Positions 25,644 to 34,931 of a DNA stretch of 64,000 nucleotides are shown here, one piece after another. Numbering within the stretch: position 1 is the first letter of the stretch; every line of letters begins with the position of its first letter. Made by a program: the position numbers and the translations under genes. Source of the stretch: Dongshaea marina (GTDB taxonomy: Bacteria; Pseudomonadota; Gammaproteobacteria; Enterobacterales; Aeromonadaceae); the NCBI RefSeq assembly GCF_003072645.1, contig NZ_CP028897.1, positions 57,501 through 121,500 on the forward strand. The letters run 5' to 3'. Under the pieces are notes generated by a model that was not told the origin of the DNA, did not search any database, and saw only the letters and a program-made list of their open reading frames with translations.

Positions 25644-28600
25644 TTAGCTGCTTGGTTTCAGCTCATCCCGAGCATCGGTCACCATCGGAGGTATGCTTTC
25701 ATCAAACTCCTTCAATGGTTTATGAGACGATGCCAGGTAGGTGTAGATCACCGGCAGAACGAACAGGGTAAACAGGGTCCCGATTCCAAGACCGGCGATG
25801 ATGGTCAGGCCGATATCGAAACGGCTGACGGCACCCGCGCCACTGGCAAATAGCAGAGGTAACAGGCCGGCGATCATCGCCGCTGTAGTCATTAGTACCG
25901 GGCGCAATCTCAGCTGAGCGGCATAGCTCACAGCCTCGATCTTGCTCATTCCATGTTTCATCTGCTCCTCTTTGGCCACCTCACAGATCAGAATACCGTG
26001 TTTGGTAATCAGACCCACCAGGGTGACCAAGCCTATCTGGGTATAGATATTCATGGTGGCAAGCCCCCAGGCCAGGGCGATCAAGGCACCACTGATGGCC
26101 AATGGTACCGACACCAGGATTACCAGAGGATCGCGCAGGCTCTCAAATTGCGCGGCCAGCACCAGGAAGATGATGATGATGGCGAACACAAAGGTGAAGT
26201 AGAGCTTGTTGCCCTCCTGCAGATACTGACGCGACTCACCCAGGTAGTTGGACTGGTAGCCTTTCGGCAGGGTCGGCACTATCTCGTTGTTGAAATAGCT
26301 GACCGCTTCACCGATCGAAGTGCCCGGAGCCGGAACCACGGAGATGGTTGCCGAGTTCATCTGGTTAAACTGAGTCAGAACCCGTGGCTTGGAAACCATC
26401 TTGATGGTGACCAGGCTGCTCAGGGGATCTGAGTCCCATCTGCGGCCTGCACATAGTAATTTCTCAGTGAACTTGGGTTGAGGCGATCCTTACGCATCAC
26501 CTGAGGGATCACATCATAGCTGCGACCATCCAGGTTAACCCGGTTGACGTTACCATCACTCATCATGGCAGCCAGGGTGGTACCGATCTGCTGCATGGTC
26601 ACCCCATAAGCACCGGCCTTGTCCCGGTTGATGTTGACCTCCATGGTTCCGGAATCGTACTTGAGATCCATATCGGCGAACACAAATTGATGGTTGTCGG
26701 AGACCTTGGCCAGGACGTTTGCAGCCACTTCAAACAGAGGCTTGTAGTCGTTTGGCGTTGAGATCACAAACTGAACCGGCATCCCGCTGGATGCACCGGG
26801 CAGAGTCGGGAACTGGAAGGCAGTAGCCGAGATGCCGGGTATATCCTTGAGCTGTCCATTGGTGATCTTGACCATCTCTTTTTCGCTCTCTTTACGCTGA
26901 CTCCAGGTTTTAAGAGCGATGACCCCAAGACCCTGGTTGGAGCTAGGCACACCAGACAGGGCGATCACGCTGGCGACGGCATCATGCTTCTTGGCATCAT
27001 CCGCCACTCTTTCCATGTTGCCCTGGATATAATCCAGATTCGCCGAGTTGGGAGCGTTAGCCATTACCATGTAGGCACCCATATCTTCCGCAGGTGCCAG
27101 CTCTGATGGGATAAACTTGAACAGCACCGGCAGCGAGCAGAACACCAGTATGGCGAACACCACGATCACCGGACGATGTTTCATCACCTTTGCCAGAAAC
27201 GCCGAATACTTATCGGTCAGTTTTTCCTGCAGACCATGGGAGATCCGCTCCAGTCGTCCCGGCTTTTCATTTTGATGGAACAGTTTGGAGCACATCATGG
27301 GTGACAGGGTCAGGGCGATGACCCCGGAGATCACAACCGAACCCGCCAGAGTCAGGGCAAACTCTTTAAACAGCGAACCTGTCAGGCCTCCCATCAGGGC
27401 AACCGGAGCATAAACCGCAGCCAGGGTGATGGTCATCGAGATGACCGGAACCGCGATCTCCCGGGTACCTATGATGGCGGCCCTAAACGGTGATTCTCCC
27501 GCCTTTATATGTCGGTCGATATTTTCAACTACAACGATGGCATCATCCACCACCAGACCGATGGCGAGTACCATGGCCAACAGTGTCATCAGGTTTATCG
27601 AGAAGCCGAAGGCCTGCATCAGCAGCACCACCCCGATGAGTGACAGGGGGATGGTGACAACCGGAACTAAAGAGGCCCGAGGCGATCCCATAAACAGCAT
27701 GATCACCACCAGAACCACCAGGGCTGCTTCGAAGATGGTTTTCTCTACCTCGAAGATCGATTCGCGGATCTGCTCGGTTGAGTCATACATCACCCGCATT
27801 TTGATCGCATTTGGCAGGTTGCGCTCAATGGTGGGCAGCAAATCTTTCACCTGAGCTGTGATGTCCAGCGGGTTGGCGGTTGGTGTTGGATCGATCGCCA
27901 GGATGACCGCAGACTTACCATCGGCCTGGGCCCGGTAATCATCGGTACTCTTACTCATGGTCACCTTGGCGATATCCCGCAGGTGAACCACAGTGCCATC
28001 ATGGGTTGCTATGATCAGGTTCTTCAGCTGATCGGCATTGGTTACCTGGGTTTTGGCATCACCGTTATACACGGTGAAATAGCCTGTGATATTACCCGTT
28101 GAACTCTGATAGTTATTAGACTTCAGGACATTCAGAACGTCGGTTGCCGACAGGTTGTAAGCAGCCATCCGCTGTGGATCCAGCCAGACCCGCAGGGCAA
28201 ACTGGGTACCACCGAACAGGTTTACATTGGCAATCCCGTCGATTGCATAGAACTGGGGCTGAACCACCCGCTCCAGGTAGTCGGTGATCTCCGGAGAGCT
28301 CAGGGTATCACTGCTAAAGGCGATATACTCCAGCGAGGTGGTATCACCGGTCGACATGCTGACCGTTGGATCTTCGGCATCCTCGGGAAGCTTGTAACGA
28401 ACCGAGTTCACCTTGGCCAATACATCGGCCAGAGCTGCTTCCGGGTTGGTGTTGAGCTTCATCTGCGCCGTGATGGTGGATACACCGGGAGCACTGGTCG
28501 AGGTCATGAAGTCGATGCCATCGGCTTGGGCGACCGCCTGGCCCAGGGGCTGAGTGATCGCCCCTGGATGTTTTCAGAGCTGGCACCCGGATAGCTGGTG

Positions 28601-28743
28601 GTGACCGTCACCACTGTACTGGTGATTTTTGGGTACTGGCGCACCTGCATCTTGGTGATCGCCTGCACCCCCAGCAGTAGGATCAGCGCACTGATCGCAA
28701 CCGCCAGTATTGGGCGCTTGATAAAAATATCGGTAAAACGCAT
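25644..28743 (-). pseudogene. RND efflux permease, frameshifted twice
   Basis: Three consecutive frames encode one inner-membrane RND pump of 1033 residues when joined, normal for the AcrB/MexB superfamily. The N-terminus is MRFTDIFIKRPILAVAISALI; typical parts include SYPGASSENI, VVDDAIVVVENIDRHI (TM4 with the proton-relay Asp pair), ALMGGLTGSLFKEFALTLAGSV, SPMMCSKLFH and GLITKHGILICEVAKE. Break 1 is a C4 run at 28561-28564 (one C short), break 2 a G4 run at 26423-26426 (one G short). Adding a base at each gives smooth family sequence. Downstream of its adaptor and a TetR repressor. The drug range cannot be read from sequence. Confidence 0.88.
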
Positions 28744-28757
28744 TAGCCTCTCCCGCC

Positions 28758-29878
28758 TTAAAGCATCGGAATTGAGTCAGGTTTTGCCAAAGTGTCGTCT
28801 TTGACGATGCGCACATGGCTACCATTACTCAGGCGAACCTGGCCCGAGGTGACCACCATGTCTCCAGCCTTGACGCCTGAGGCAATACGCGCGTCATTGC
28901 CCTTACGCTCGGCAACCTTCACCAGTACCTGATGTGCTTGCAGATAATCTTTACCATCCTTACCCTTGGCCTCTTTGAGTACGAACAGGGTTTGTCCATA
29001 GAGGTTAAAGCTGATCGCATTTTGTGGAACCAGGATCTGATCTTTGAGAACCGGAAGCTTTACCGCAACCTGGGCAAACATGCCAGAGACCAGTTTGCCA
29101 TCGGTATTGGGGATCCCGGCCTGAACTGAGACCACACCACTCTGCTTATTCACCGCAGGCTCGATAGCACTGATGGTGCCGTTAAACGGGTGGTTCGGAT
29201 AGGAATCGACTGTCACCTGCAGTGGCTGGTCAAGATGAATTTTGGAGATATCGGTTTGTGGCACACTGAAGTTAATGCGCATGATCTTGTTATCTTCCAG
29301 GCGGACGATATTGGTACCGGCACTCAGGTACTCACCCAGGAAGACGTTACGGATCCCGACCACTCCATCAAAGGGAGCGCGAATATTACGCTGAGCAACT
29401 TCGGCCTTGTATGATTCGATGGTTCCCAGCAAAGACTCGTAATCGGACTTCGCCTGATCCAGATCGTTTTGAGAGACGGAGCCCTTACGGTACAGGCGCT
29501 GCATCCGCTGATAGTTAGCCTTGGTTGCAGGAAGCTTGCCCTGGGCACTCTGCAGGTTACCCTCCTGAATCGAAGAGTCCAGCTTGATCAGTAGTTGACC
29601 TTTTTGAACCAGCTGGCCCGACTTAAACAGGATATGGGTTACCTTGCCTGCAACCTCGTTGCTGACATCCACCCCTGATTCGGTTGGATAAAACCGATCG
29701 CATCAATGGTAGGTTTCCAGTCACTCTCTTTCAAAGTAATGGCTGTCACTGGATCGGTTTGGACCGGCATGTTGGCCAGGTACTTGGCAATTTCGTGCTG
29801 CTTAAACAGGTTAAACCCGATCACGCTGCCAAAAAAGACAACGATAATAAGCAGCATGATAGCCATCCACTTTTTCAT
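28758..29878 (-). pseudogene. RND periplasmic adaptor (membrane fusion protein), frameshifted
   Basis: Two frames join into a 373-residue adaptor linking the RND permease to an outer-membrane channel. The N-terminal helix (MKKWMAIMLLIIVVFFGSVIGFNL) anchors it. A lipoyl/biotinyl half follows (GKVTHILFKSGQLVQKGQLLIKLD), then a short hairpin with AKSDYESLLGTIESYKAEVAQ, the second lipoyl half RNIRAPFDGVVGIRNVFLGEYL, a beta barrel and a C-terminal domain. The break lies after FIQPNQG, where the C4 run at 29672-29675 lacks one base; restoring it gives GVDVSNEVAGKV. The start overlaps the TetR stop by 3 nt (ATGA), so the two are coupled. Confidence 0.87.
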
Positions 29879-30471
29879 AATCCTAACTCCTGAGTTGTAT
29901 GGGGGTGGCGATTACAAATGGTTTCCCAGGTGATCTCGATCACCTGTTGTTTTAATTCTTCGGTCAGCTCAAGCTCGTGCTGATGATGAAGTTTTACTGT
30001 ATTGGCGGCTGAGCCAAGACTAAGCTCAACCAATAGCCGAATCGGTAGCGGCTTGAACACCTTCGACTCCACGCCATGCTCGTATAGTGCGACAATGGGA
30101 GCGAAGATCTCCTCCTGTATCTGTTGCTCTCTGGCATCATTAAAGTAGGGAGAATTCTCAAACTGGGCCCGATAAGCAAAGTGATCCGGATCCTGGAGCA
30201 GATGTTCACAACAGTTGAGCCATAACAGCTTATACTGCTCAAACATAGAGGCTTTCGGATCGTGATTGTGCAGCAGGTTTTCTGCTGCGTTATGCATAAG
30301 CTGAATATGCAGGGAACGAAGCAGGTCATCTTTATTGTCGAAATAACGATAGATGGTGCCGGCAGCTACTCCGGCTGCATTGGCGACCATTTTCATCGAT
30401 AGTCCGGCGATTCCATGCTGGGCGATCAGTTTTTTTGTTGCATCAAAGATGGCTTGTTTTTTATCGGACAT
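29875..30471 (-). CDS. TetR/AcrR-family repressor of RND efflux operon
   Basis: A 198-residue TetR-family regulator. The helix-turn-helix is near the N-terminus (KLIAQHGIAGLSMKMVANAAGVAAGTIYRYFDNKDDLL), followed by an all-helical ligand domain. The start MSDKKQAIFDATKK at 30471 is preferred, because the longer frame (to 30507) begins inside the palindrome GTGAATGAA-TG-TTCATTCAC, which looks like its own operator. No strong Shine-Dalgarno is visible. First gene of an operon with the adaptor and permease; loss of repression should raise pump expression (inference). Confidence 0.88.
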   Translation of the reverse strand: MSDKKQAIFDATKKLIAQHGIAGLSMKMVANAAGVAAGTIYRYFDNKDDLLRSLHIQLMHNAAENLLHNHDPKASMFEQYKLLWLNCCEHLLQDPDHFAYRAQFENSPYFNDAREQQIQEEIFAPIVALYEHGVESKVFKPLPIRLLVELSLGSAANTVKLHHQHELELTEELKQQVIEITWETICNRHPHTTQELGL

Positions 30472-30487
30472 CTCAATGGTTACGATC

Positions 30488-30507
30488 GTGAATGAATGTT
30501 CATTCAC
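30488..30507. promoter_or_regulatory. Probable TetR operator
   Basis: GTGAATGAATGTTCATTCAC is a perfect 9+9 palindrome with a 2-nt centre, 16 nt upstream of the preferred tetR start. TGAATG-type palindromes are common TetR/AcrR targets. It would give autoregulation of the whole efflux operon. Confidence 0.7.
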
Positions 30508-30660
30508 TAAATTTTAGGAGGTATGACCTCCAAGTCAAGATTAAAGTGGTTAAATTTTGACGACACTTGCTGGATAGAGGCTGAATAGCAGGAAAAGAGC
30601 GAGTTCGTGGGGCATTTTTGGCCAGTTGGCCGTAAAATTATATTTTTTGAAAAAAAGTTC

Positions 30661-30687
30661 TGGACAGCCTTTGGTGAACTCTATACT
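30661..30687 (+). promoter_or_regulatory. Promoter of the Arg-His-Leu-Pro tRNA cluster
   Basis: TGGACA as a -35 (30661-30666; a one-base shift gives CTGGAC with 16-nt spacing) and TATACT as -10 (30682-30687), followed by a GC-rich discriminator (CGCCTCG). A GC-rich discriminator is usual for stringently controlled stable-RNA promoters. Confidence 0.6.
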
Positions 30688-30708
30688 ATTCGCCTCGTCC
30701 TTAAGGAG

Positions 30709-30785
<77 letters not shown>

Positions 30786-30819
30786 GTGATTTATCTTCCT
30801 TGGACAGTTTGTAGTAATG

Positions 30820-30895
30820 GTGGCTATAGCTCAGTTGGTAGAGCCCCGGATTGTGATTCCGGTTGTCGTGGGTTCAAATCCCATTAGCCACCCCA
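30820..30895 (+). tRNA. tRNA-His (anticodon GTG)
   Basis: A 76-nt cloverleaf: acceptor GTGGCTA/TAGCCAC, anticodon loop TTGTGAT and encoded CCA. The 5' G opposite the C discriminator region is the usual His identity feature. Confidence 0.96.
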
Positions 30896-30899
30896 CCCT

Positions 30900-30986
30900 G
30901 CGAAGGTGGCGGAATTGGTAGACGCGCTAGCTTCAGGTGCTAGTGTTCGAAAGGACGTGAGGGTTCAAGTCCCTCTCTTCGCACCA
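30900..30986 (+). tRNA. tRNA-Leu (anticodon CAG)
   Basis: An 87-nt class II tRNA with a long variable arm (TGTTCGAAAGGACG), acceptor GCGAAGG, anticodon loop TTCAGGT and encoded CCA. Confidence 0.97.
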
Positions 30987-30990
30987 AAAT

Positions 30991-31067
<77 letters not shown>

Positions 31068-31076
31068 CATTTCAAG

Positions 31077-31100
31077 AACCGGCCTCTGGCCGGTTTTTTT
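31077..31100 (+). terminator. Rho-independent terminator of the tRNA cluster
   Basis: AACCGGCC-TCT-GGCCGGTT followed by a T tract, 10 nt after tRNA-Pro. Confidence 0.9.
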
Positions 31101-31210
31101 GTATCTACAGCCTCACTTTTCCTGATAGCTCCTGCAGTCCATGCTCGCAAGCCCCTTCCCGCCTACACTTAAAGGTGACGGAGTATTCCCTGTGTTGCGG
31201 GAGACTAAAG

Positions 31211-31986
31211 ATGCTCAGCCCAACCCCTGAATTTGTTCACAACAACAGCAGTGCCCTGCGCTGGCTGCTTTTGATCTGCCTGCCTCTGCTGGTTTTGTTG
31301 CTCAGCTCCTGTGATCAGAAGCGTGACAAGCCCGATGAGATTCATCTCATTCTCTCCACTCTGGATAACCCTTTTTTCCTGAGCATGCGTGATGGTGCGA
31401 TAGAGGAGGCCAGGCGTCAGGGGATCATCCTGAAAGTCTATGGTTCAGCTAACTCTCTGGAAAAAGAGCGTCATCTGGTTTACAGCAGTGTCGATAACCT
31501 GGCGAGCGTGATCTTACTTAATCCAACGGATTCTGAAGGGTCATCAAAGTCTCTTGATATCGCAAACCGTGCCGATATTCCGGTGATCACCCTGGATCGC
31601 AGCGTGGGCTCCGGGAGAGTTAAATCTCACGTATCCTCGGATAATCTGGCTGGTGGAAGAATGGTCGGGGAGTATCTGAATGCCAGGCTTAAGGGACTGA
31701 GTAACAAAGTGGGGATGCTGATTGGGATCCCCGAAAGCTCTGCGGCTCAGCAGCGTGGTAAGGGGTTTGAGCTATTTATTAAGGCCAGTCCCCTGCAGTT
31801 GGTTGGCACCGCTGTGGGTGATTTCGACCGTCATAAAGGAGAGGTGAGCTGGCTGCGACCGTGGCCCAGCAGCCCGAGAAAATGGGGGAGATCGGAGTAC
31901 AGCTGGCCGTCGATCTGCTTAAAGGTAAGCGGGTTAAGTCTTATGTGGCTTCGCCGCTGAGGCTGATCACCCCTAACGACGAGTGA
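31211..31986 (+). pseudogene. Ribose-binding-like sugar-binding lipoprotein, internal deletion
   Basis: A lone periplasmic binding protein of the RbsB type, lipid-anchored (hydrophobic segment about 16-36 ending LLSSC). The N-terminal 220 residues are good: LSTLDNPFFLSMRDGAIEEA, SVILLNPTDSEG, IPVITLDRSVGSG, SHVSSDNLAGG, ESSAAQQRGKGFE and DFDRHKGE. Compared with the paralogue at 41333-42271, about 57 codons (near 166 nt) are then missing. The tail LAATVAQQPEKMGEIGVQLA and LLKGKRVKSYVASPL appears in a shifted frame and ends with the stop at 31984-31986. The deletion is not a multiple of three, so the protein is broken. It sits at the upstream edge of the aga operon. Confidence 0.85.
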
Positions 31987-32424
31987 TCAGCGCTTCCATT
32001 CGGGAAGTTCATCATCCATCTCGATATCATGAAACAGTGAGAGCACCATCCACTCCTCCAGAGGGAAGTGCAGTTCTCCGTAATCTTCACCGTACTTGGA
32101 CTTAAGCTGCCTATCCAGTTTTTCATCCAGATCAAACACCCCGATGCCACGCATACCCCAGTGTTCAAACAGGCGGGCATCAATGGTGTGAAAGGCGATG
32201 AGATGGATCTCGTCATGACGTGGGTCTTTAACAATTCTCATAAATAATCGGTTCACACTCTCAAAGTTCCCTTCTATCACCTGTAAAAAATGCTTCTCGG
32301 TCGCCAGAAGTGCTCCGGTAATTCCCTCCTGTTTGTTGCGCTCTTTGCTGGCGCGCATGATCTCCCGAACCAGCTCCCAGGTGATGGGGGCTACACTGCT
32401 GCTTTTATAGATGAGTCGGTACAT
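31987..32424 (-). CDS. BLUF-domain blue-light sensor
   Basis: A 145-residue protein consisting of a single BLUF domain that binds FAD and senses blue light. The photocycle residues are visible: Tyr6 in RLIYKSS, Asn30 in SKERNKQEGITGALL and Gln48 in HFLQVIEG; a Trp occurs later in HWGMRGIG. About 50 residues follow the core (YGEDYGELHFPLEEWMVLSLFHDIEMDDELP) with no output domain, so it must signal through a partner. The stop abuts the broken lipoprotein gene on the other strand. Targets unknown. Confidence 0.9.
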   Translation of the reverse strand: MYRLIYKSSSVAPITWELVREIMRASKERNKQEGITGALLATEKHFLQVIEGNFESVNRLFMRIVKDPRHDEIHLIAFHTIDARLFEHWGMRGIGVFDLDEKLDRQLKSKYGEDYGELHFPLEEWMVLSLFHDIEMDDELPEWKR

Positions 32425-32663
32425 TTTGCTCTCAACCTGAGCGGGTTATTCCCTGAGTATAGATGAACGTTGGCGTCGAAAACTGATGGGAAGAAAGATG
32501 AAAATATAAGCATAACATTCTGAAACGTGATCTTTGTCACCCCCTGGTATTGAAACTCAGCCCCGGTTAAGGGGAGCTTTCATTTTCGATTGTCGCATGC
32601 TTGTTAGGTTCGGGAGTGCAGATCCCGGGCGAGCCTGGCCGATCGTCTACTGGTTAGTGATTT

Positions 32664-32695
32664 ACGAAACCTTTCGTTTTATGGGCAAACGAAAG
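32664..32695. promoter_or_regulatory. Probable AgaR operator, distal
   Basis: CTTTCGTTT (32671-32679) and AAACGAAAG (32687-32695) form a perfect 9+9 inverted repeat with a 7-nt spacer. It overlaps ACGAAA-CC-TTTCGT (32664-32677). TTTCG half-sites match the DeoR-family and E. coli AgaR type of target. Confidence 0.65.
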
Positions 32696-32775
32696 AAAAA
32701 ATCGCTATTTTTAGCACTGATGACTGTGTGCGGTGGATCTCATTTTGGGTTCTTCTGCGATGTTTGAATGGGCAC

Positions 32776-32809
32776 CGAAAGAAAGCGAAATGGTTTTATG
32801 CTTCTTTCG
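32776..32809. promoter_or_regulatory. Probable AgaR operator, proximal
   Basis: CGAAAGAA (32776-32783) and TTCTTTCG (32802-32809) form an inverted repeat ending 23 nt before the agaR start. An extra GCGAAAT lies between them. Together with the distal site it could form a looped repression complex. Confidence 0.6.
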
Positions 32810-32832
32810 TAAGGAACTGAAAGGTAGCAAAG

Positions 32833-33606
32833 ATGGCAAATACAGTTGAAAGACGAGAGCAGATCGTTGAGCAGATCTTAGAGCAGGGAGTGGTGCGGGT
32901 CGAAGATCTTTCCCGGCAGTTTTCAGTCTCCAGCGTGACGATTCGTAATGATCTTAGCTACTTGGAAAAGCGCGGTTGCCTGGTGCGTAGCTATGGTGGC
33001 GCCATGATCAATCATCACTTTGCTTTCGATCGTCCCCTGCGGGATAAGGGACGACTGAATCGGGATCAGAAGATGATGATTGCGGCTTGTGCTGCCAGTC
33101 TGATTGAGGATGGTGACTCTCTGATTATCGACTCAGGCACCACCACATCTCATATGACCCATTATCTGGCGGATAAACGGGAGCTGGTGGTGATGACCAA
33201 CTCTCTGGGTGTGGCTTATGAGTTGGCTGGACTGGATAGTCTTGAGGTGATGGTCGCCGGAGGCTCCTTACGACATAACTCCTATTCGCTTTATGGCCCT
33301 GCGGCAGAGCAGAACCTTCGTAACTACCGATTTGATAAGCTTTTTTTAGGTGTTGACGGCTTTGATCTCAAGGCTGGGATCACCACGCCTCATCAGGGGG
33401 AGGCTGGCTTAAATCGGGTGATGTGTGAGGTCGCCAGCGAAGTGATCGCGGTGACCGACTCCAGCAAGTTTGGTCGCAAGAGTTTTTGCATGATTCGCGA
33501 AGCAGGGCAGATAGATAAGCTGATTACAGATAATCAGATCCCTCAATTATATCTGCAGGCGCTAACACAAATGGGAGTCGAGGTCCTGATCGCCGATCAG
33601 GACTAA
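32833..33606 (+). CDS. agaR: DeoR-family repressor AgaR
   Basis: A 257-residue regulator with an N-terminal DeoR winged helix (ERREQIVEQILEQGVVRVEDLSRQFSVSSVTIRNDLSYLEKRG) and the sugar-phosphate-sensing domain with SGTTTSHM, GGSLRHNSYSLYGPAAEQNL, DKLFLGVDGFDLKAGITT and VTDSSKFGRKS. It aligns closely with E. coli AgaR, repressor of the N-acetylgalactosamine genes, but lacks the longer N-terminus. It leads the aga operon; TTTCG-type repeats lie just upstream. Confidence 0.93.
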   Translation: MANTVERREQIVEQILEQGVVRVEDLSRQFSVSSVTIRNDLSYLEKRGCLVRSYGGAMINHHFAFDRPLRDKGRLNRDQKMMIAACAASLIEDGDSLIIDSGTTTSHMTHYLADKRELVVMTNSLGVAYELAGLDSLEVMVAGGSLRHNSYSLYGPAAEQNLRNYRFDKLFLGVDGFDLKAGITTPHQGEAGLNRVMCEVASEVIAVTDSSKFGRKSFCMIREAGQIDKLITDNQIPQLYLQALTQMGVEVLIADQD

Positions 33607-33644
33607 TCCGCACTCTCTTTCATGTGCCTGCATGGAGAGCAGGT

Positions 33645-34931
33645 ATGCAGTCATTGTTGAAGATCCTCCGCCGTCACAAGGCGGGCGATCCCATAGGTAT
33701 CTATTCTGTTTGCTCGGCCCATCCTCTGGTTCTGGAGGCTGCGATTCGTCTTGGAGCTAGGGAGAATACCCCGGTTCTTATTGAGGCAACCTCAAACCAG
33801 GTGAATCAAGAGGGGGGCTATACGGGGCTCACTCCGGATGATTTTTATCGGCAGGTCTCGGCTCTGGCCGAACGCTACCAGCTGCCTCGTCAACATTTAC
33901 TGTTAGGTGGCGACCACCTGGGACCTAACTGCTGGACGCATCTTGATGCCAAAGAGGCGATGCAACGCTCTGAGCAGTTGATTGAAAGCTATATCGAGGC
34001 TGGTTTTCGTAAGATCCACCTGGATTGCTCATTTCGATGTGCCGATGACCCGGAGCGGTTGAGTGATCAGGTGATGGCACGGCGGGCAGCTCGTCTATGC
34101 CGGGTAGCTGAAGATACTTGGCAGCGCTGTGGCGGAGAGGCACCTGTGTATGTGATAGGTACCGAAGTACCTGTTCCGGGGGGAGCGGATGAAAGCCTGG
34201 ATGGGACTTTGGAAGTGACCGGGGCACAGGCTGCTGCGGCGACCATAGATTTGCATCAAAGCGCCTTTGCTGCGGCGGGGTTGGATGTGACCTGGCCAAG
34301 AGTGATCGCTCTGGTGGTTCAGCCCGGGGTTGAATTTGATCACCACAAGGTCATTGCCTACCAGCCACAGGCCGCACAGCCATTGGCTCGGCAGATTGGA
34401 CGTTATTCTCACCTGGTCTATGAGGCGCACTCCACCGACTATCAGTCACCCCGGGCCTATCGTCAGCTGGTTCGGGATCACTTCGCGATCCTCAAGGTTG
34501 GTCCGGCGCTGACCTTTGCACTCCGTGAGGCCCTGTTTGCTCTGGATTCGATTGAGCAGGAGCTCCTGGGGAATCAGGCATCGGGACTTAAGCAAACCCT
34601 GGAGCGGGTGATGTGTGAAGAGCCGGGTTATTGGCAGAGCTACTACAGGGGGGGAGCGGAGCAGGAGCAGCTGGATCGCCGATATAGCCTGAGTGATCGG
34701 ATCCGCTACTACTGGGGGCATCCTGAGGTTCAAAGAGTCCAGCAGCGGCTGTTCGAAAATCTTACACAGCATCAGCCTCCTCTGACCCTGTTAAGCCAGT
34801 ACTTGCCGCAGCAGCTCCAGGCAATTCAGAGGGGAGAGCTTACAGCCGAGCCCAGAGAGTTGGTGATTCATAAGGTGATGGAGGCGCTTATGCCCTATCA
34901 GCTGGCCTGTTTTCAAGGAGAGGTAGCATGA
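33645..34931 (+). CDS. kbaZ: D-tagatose-1,6-bisphosphate aldolase non-catalytic subunit
   Basis: A 428-residue KbaZ/GatZ/AgaZ-family protein that stabilises and fully activates the class II aldolase KbaY. Highly similar to E. coli KbaZ: GIYSVCSAHPLVLEAAIRLG, PVLIEATSNQVNQEGGYTG, LLGGDHLGPN, KIHLDCSF, YVIGTEVPVPGG, ALVVQPGVEFDH and HFAILKVGPALTFALREALF. The start MQSLLKILRRHKAG at 33645 (GGAG upstream) matches the family; an in-frame GTG at 33624 is less likely. Its 3' end overlaps agaS by 4 nt. Confidence 0.93.
   Translation: MQSLLKILRRHKAGDPIGIYSVCSAHPLVLEAAIRLGARENTPVLIEATSNQVNQEGGYTGLTPDDFYRQVSALAERYQLPRQHLLLGGDHLGPNCWTHLDAKEAMQRSEQLIESYIEAGFRKIHLDCSFRCADDPERLSDQVMARRAARLCRVAEDTWQRCGGEAPVYVIGTEVPVPGGADESLDGTLEVTGAQAAAATIDLHQSAFAAAGLDVTWPRVIALVVQPGVEFDHHKVIAYQPQAAQPLARQIGRYSHLVYEAHSTDYQSPRAYRQLVRDHFAILKVGPALTFALREALFALDSIEQELLGNQASGLKQTLERVMCEEPGYWQSYYRGGAEQEQLDRRYSLSDRIRYYWGHPEVQRVQQRLFENLTQHQPPLTLLSQYLPQQLQAIQRGELTAEPRELVIHKVMEALMPYQLACFQGEVA

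Larger units (their letters stand above)
32425..32832. other. Intergenic control region upstream of agaR
   Basis: About 400 bases between the BLUF gene and agaR. It holds two groups of TTTCG/CGAAA half-sites (listed separately). An open frame at 32534-32767 has no ribosome-binding site or family similarity and is not taken as a gene. Confidence 0.6.

Noticed and set aside
32534-32767. A 77-codon plus-strand frame upstream of agaR
   Set aside because: No ribosome-binding site or similarity; it overlaps the distal part of the operator region.
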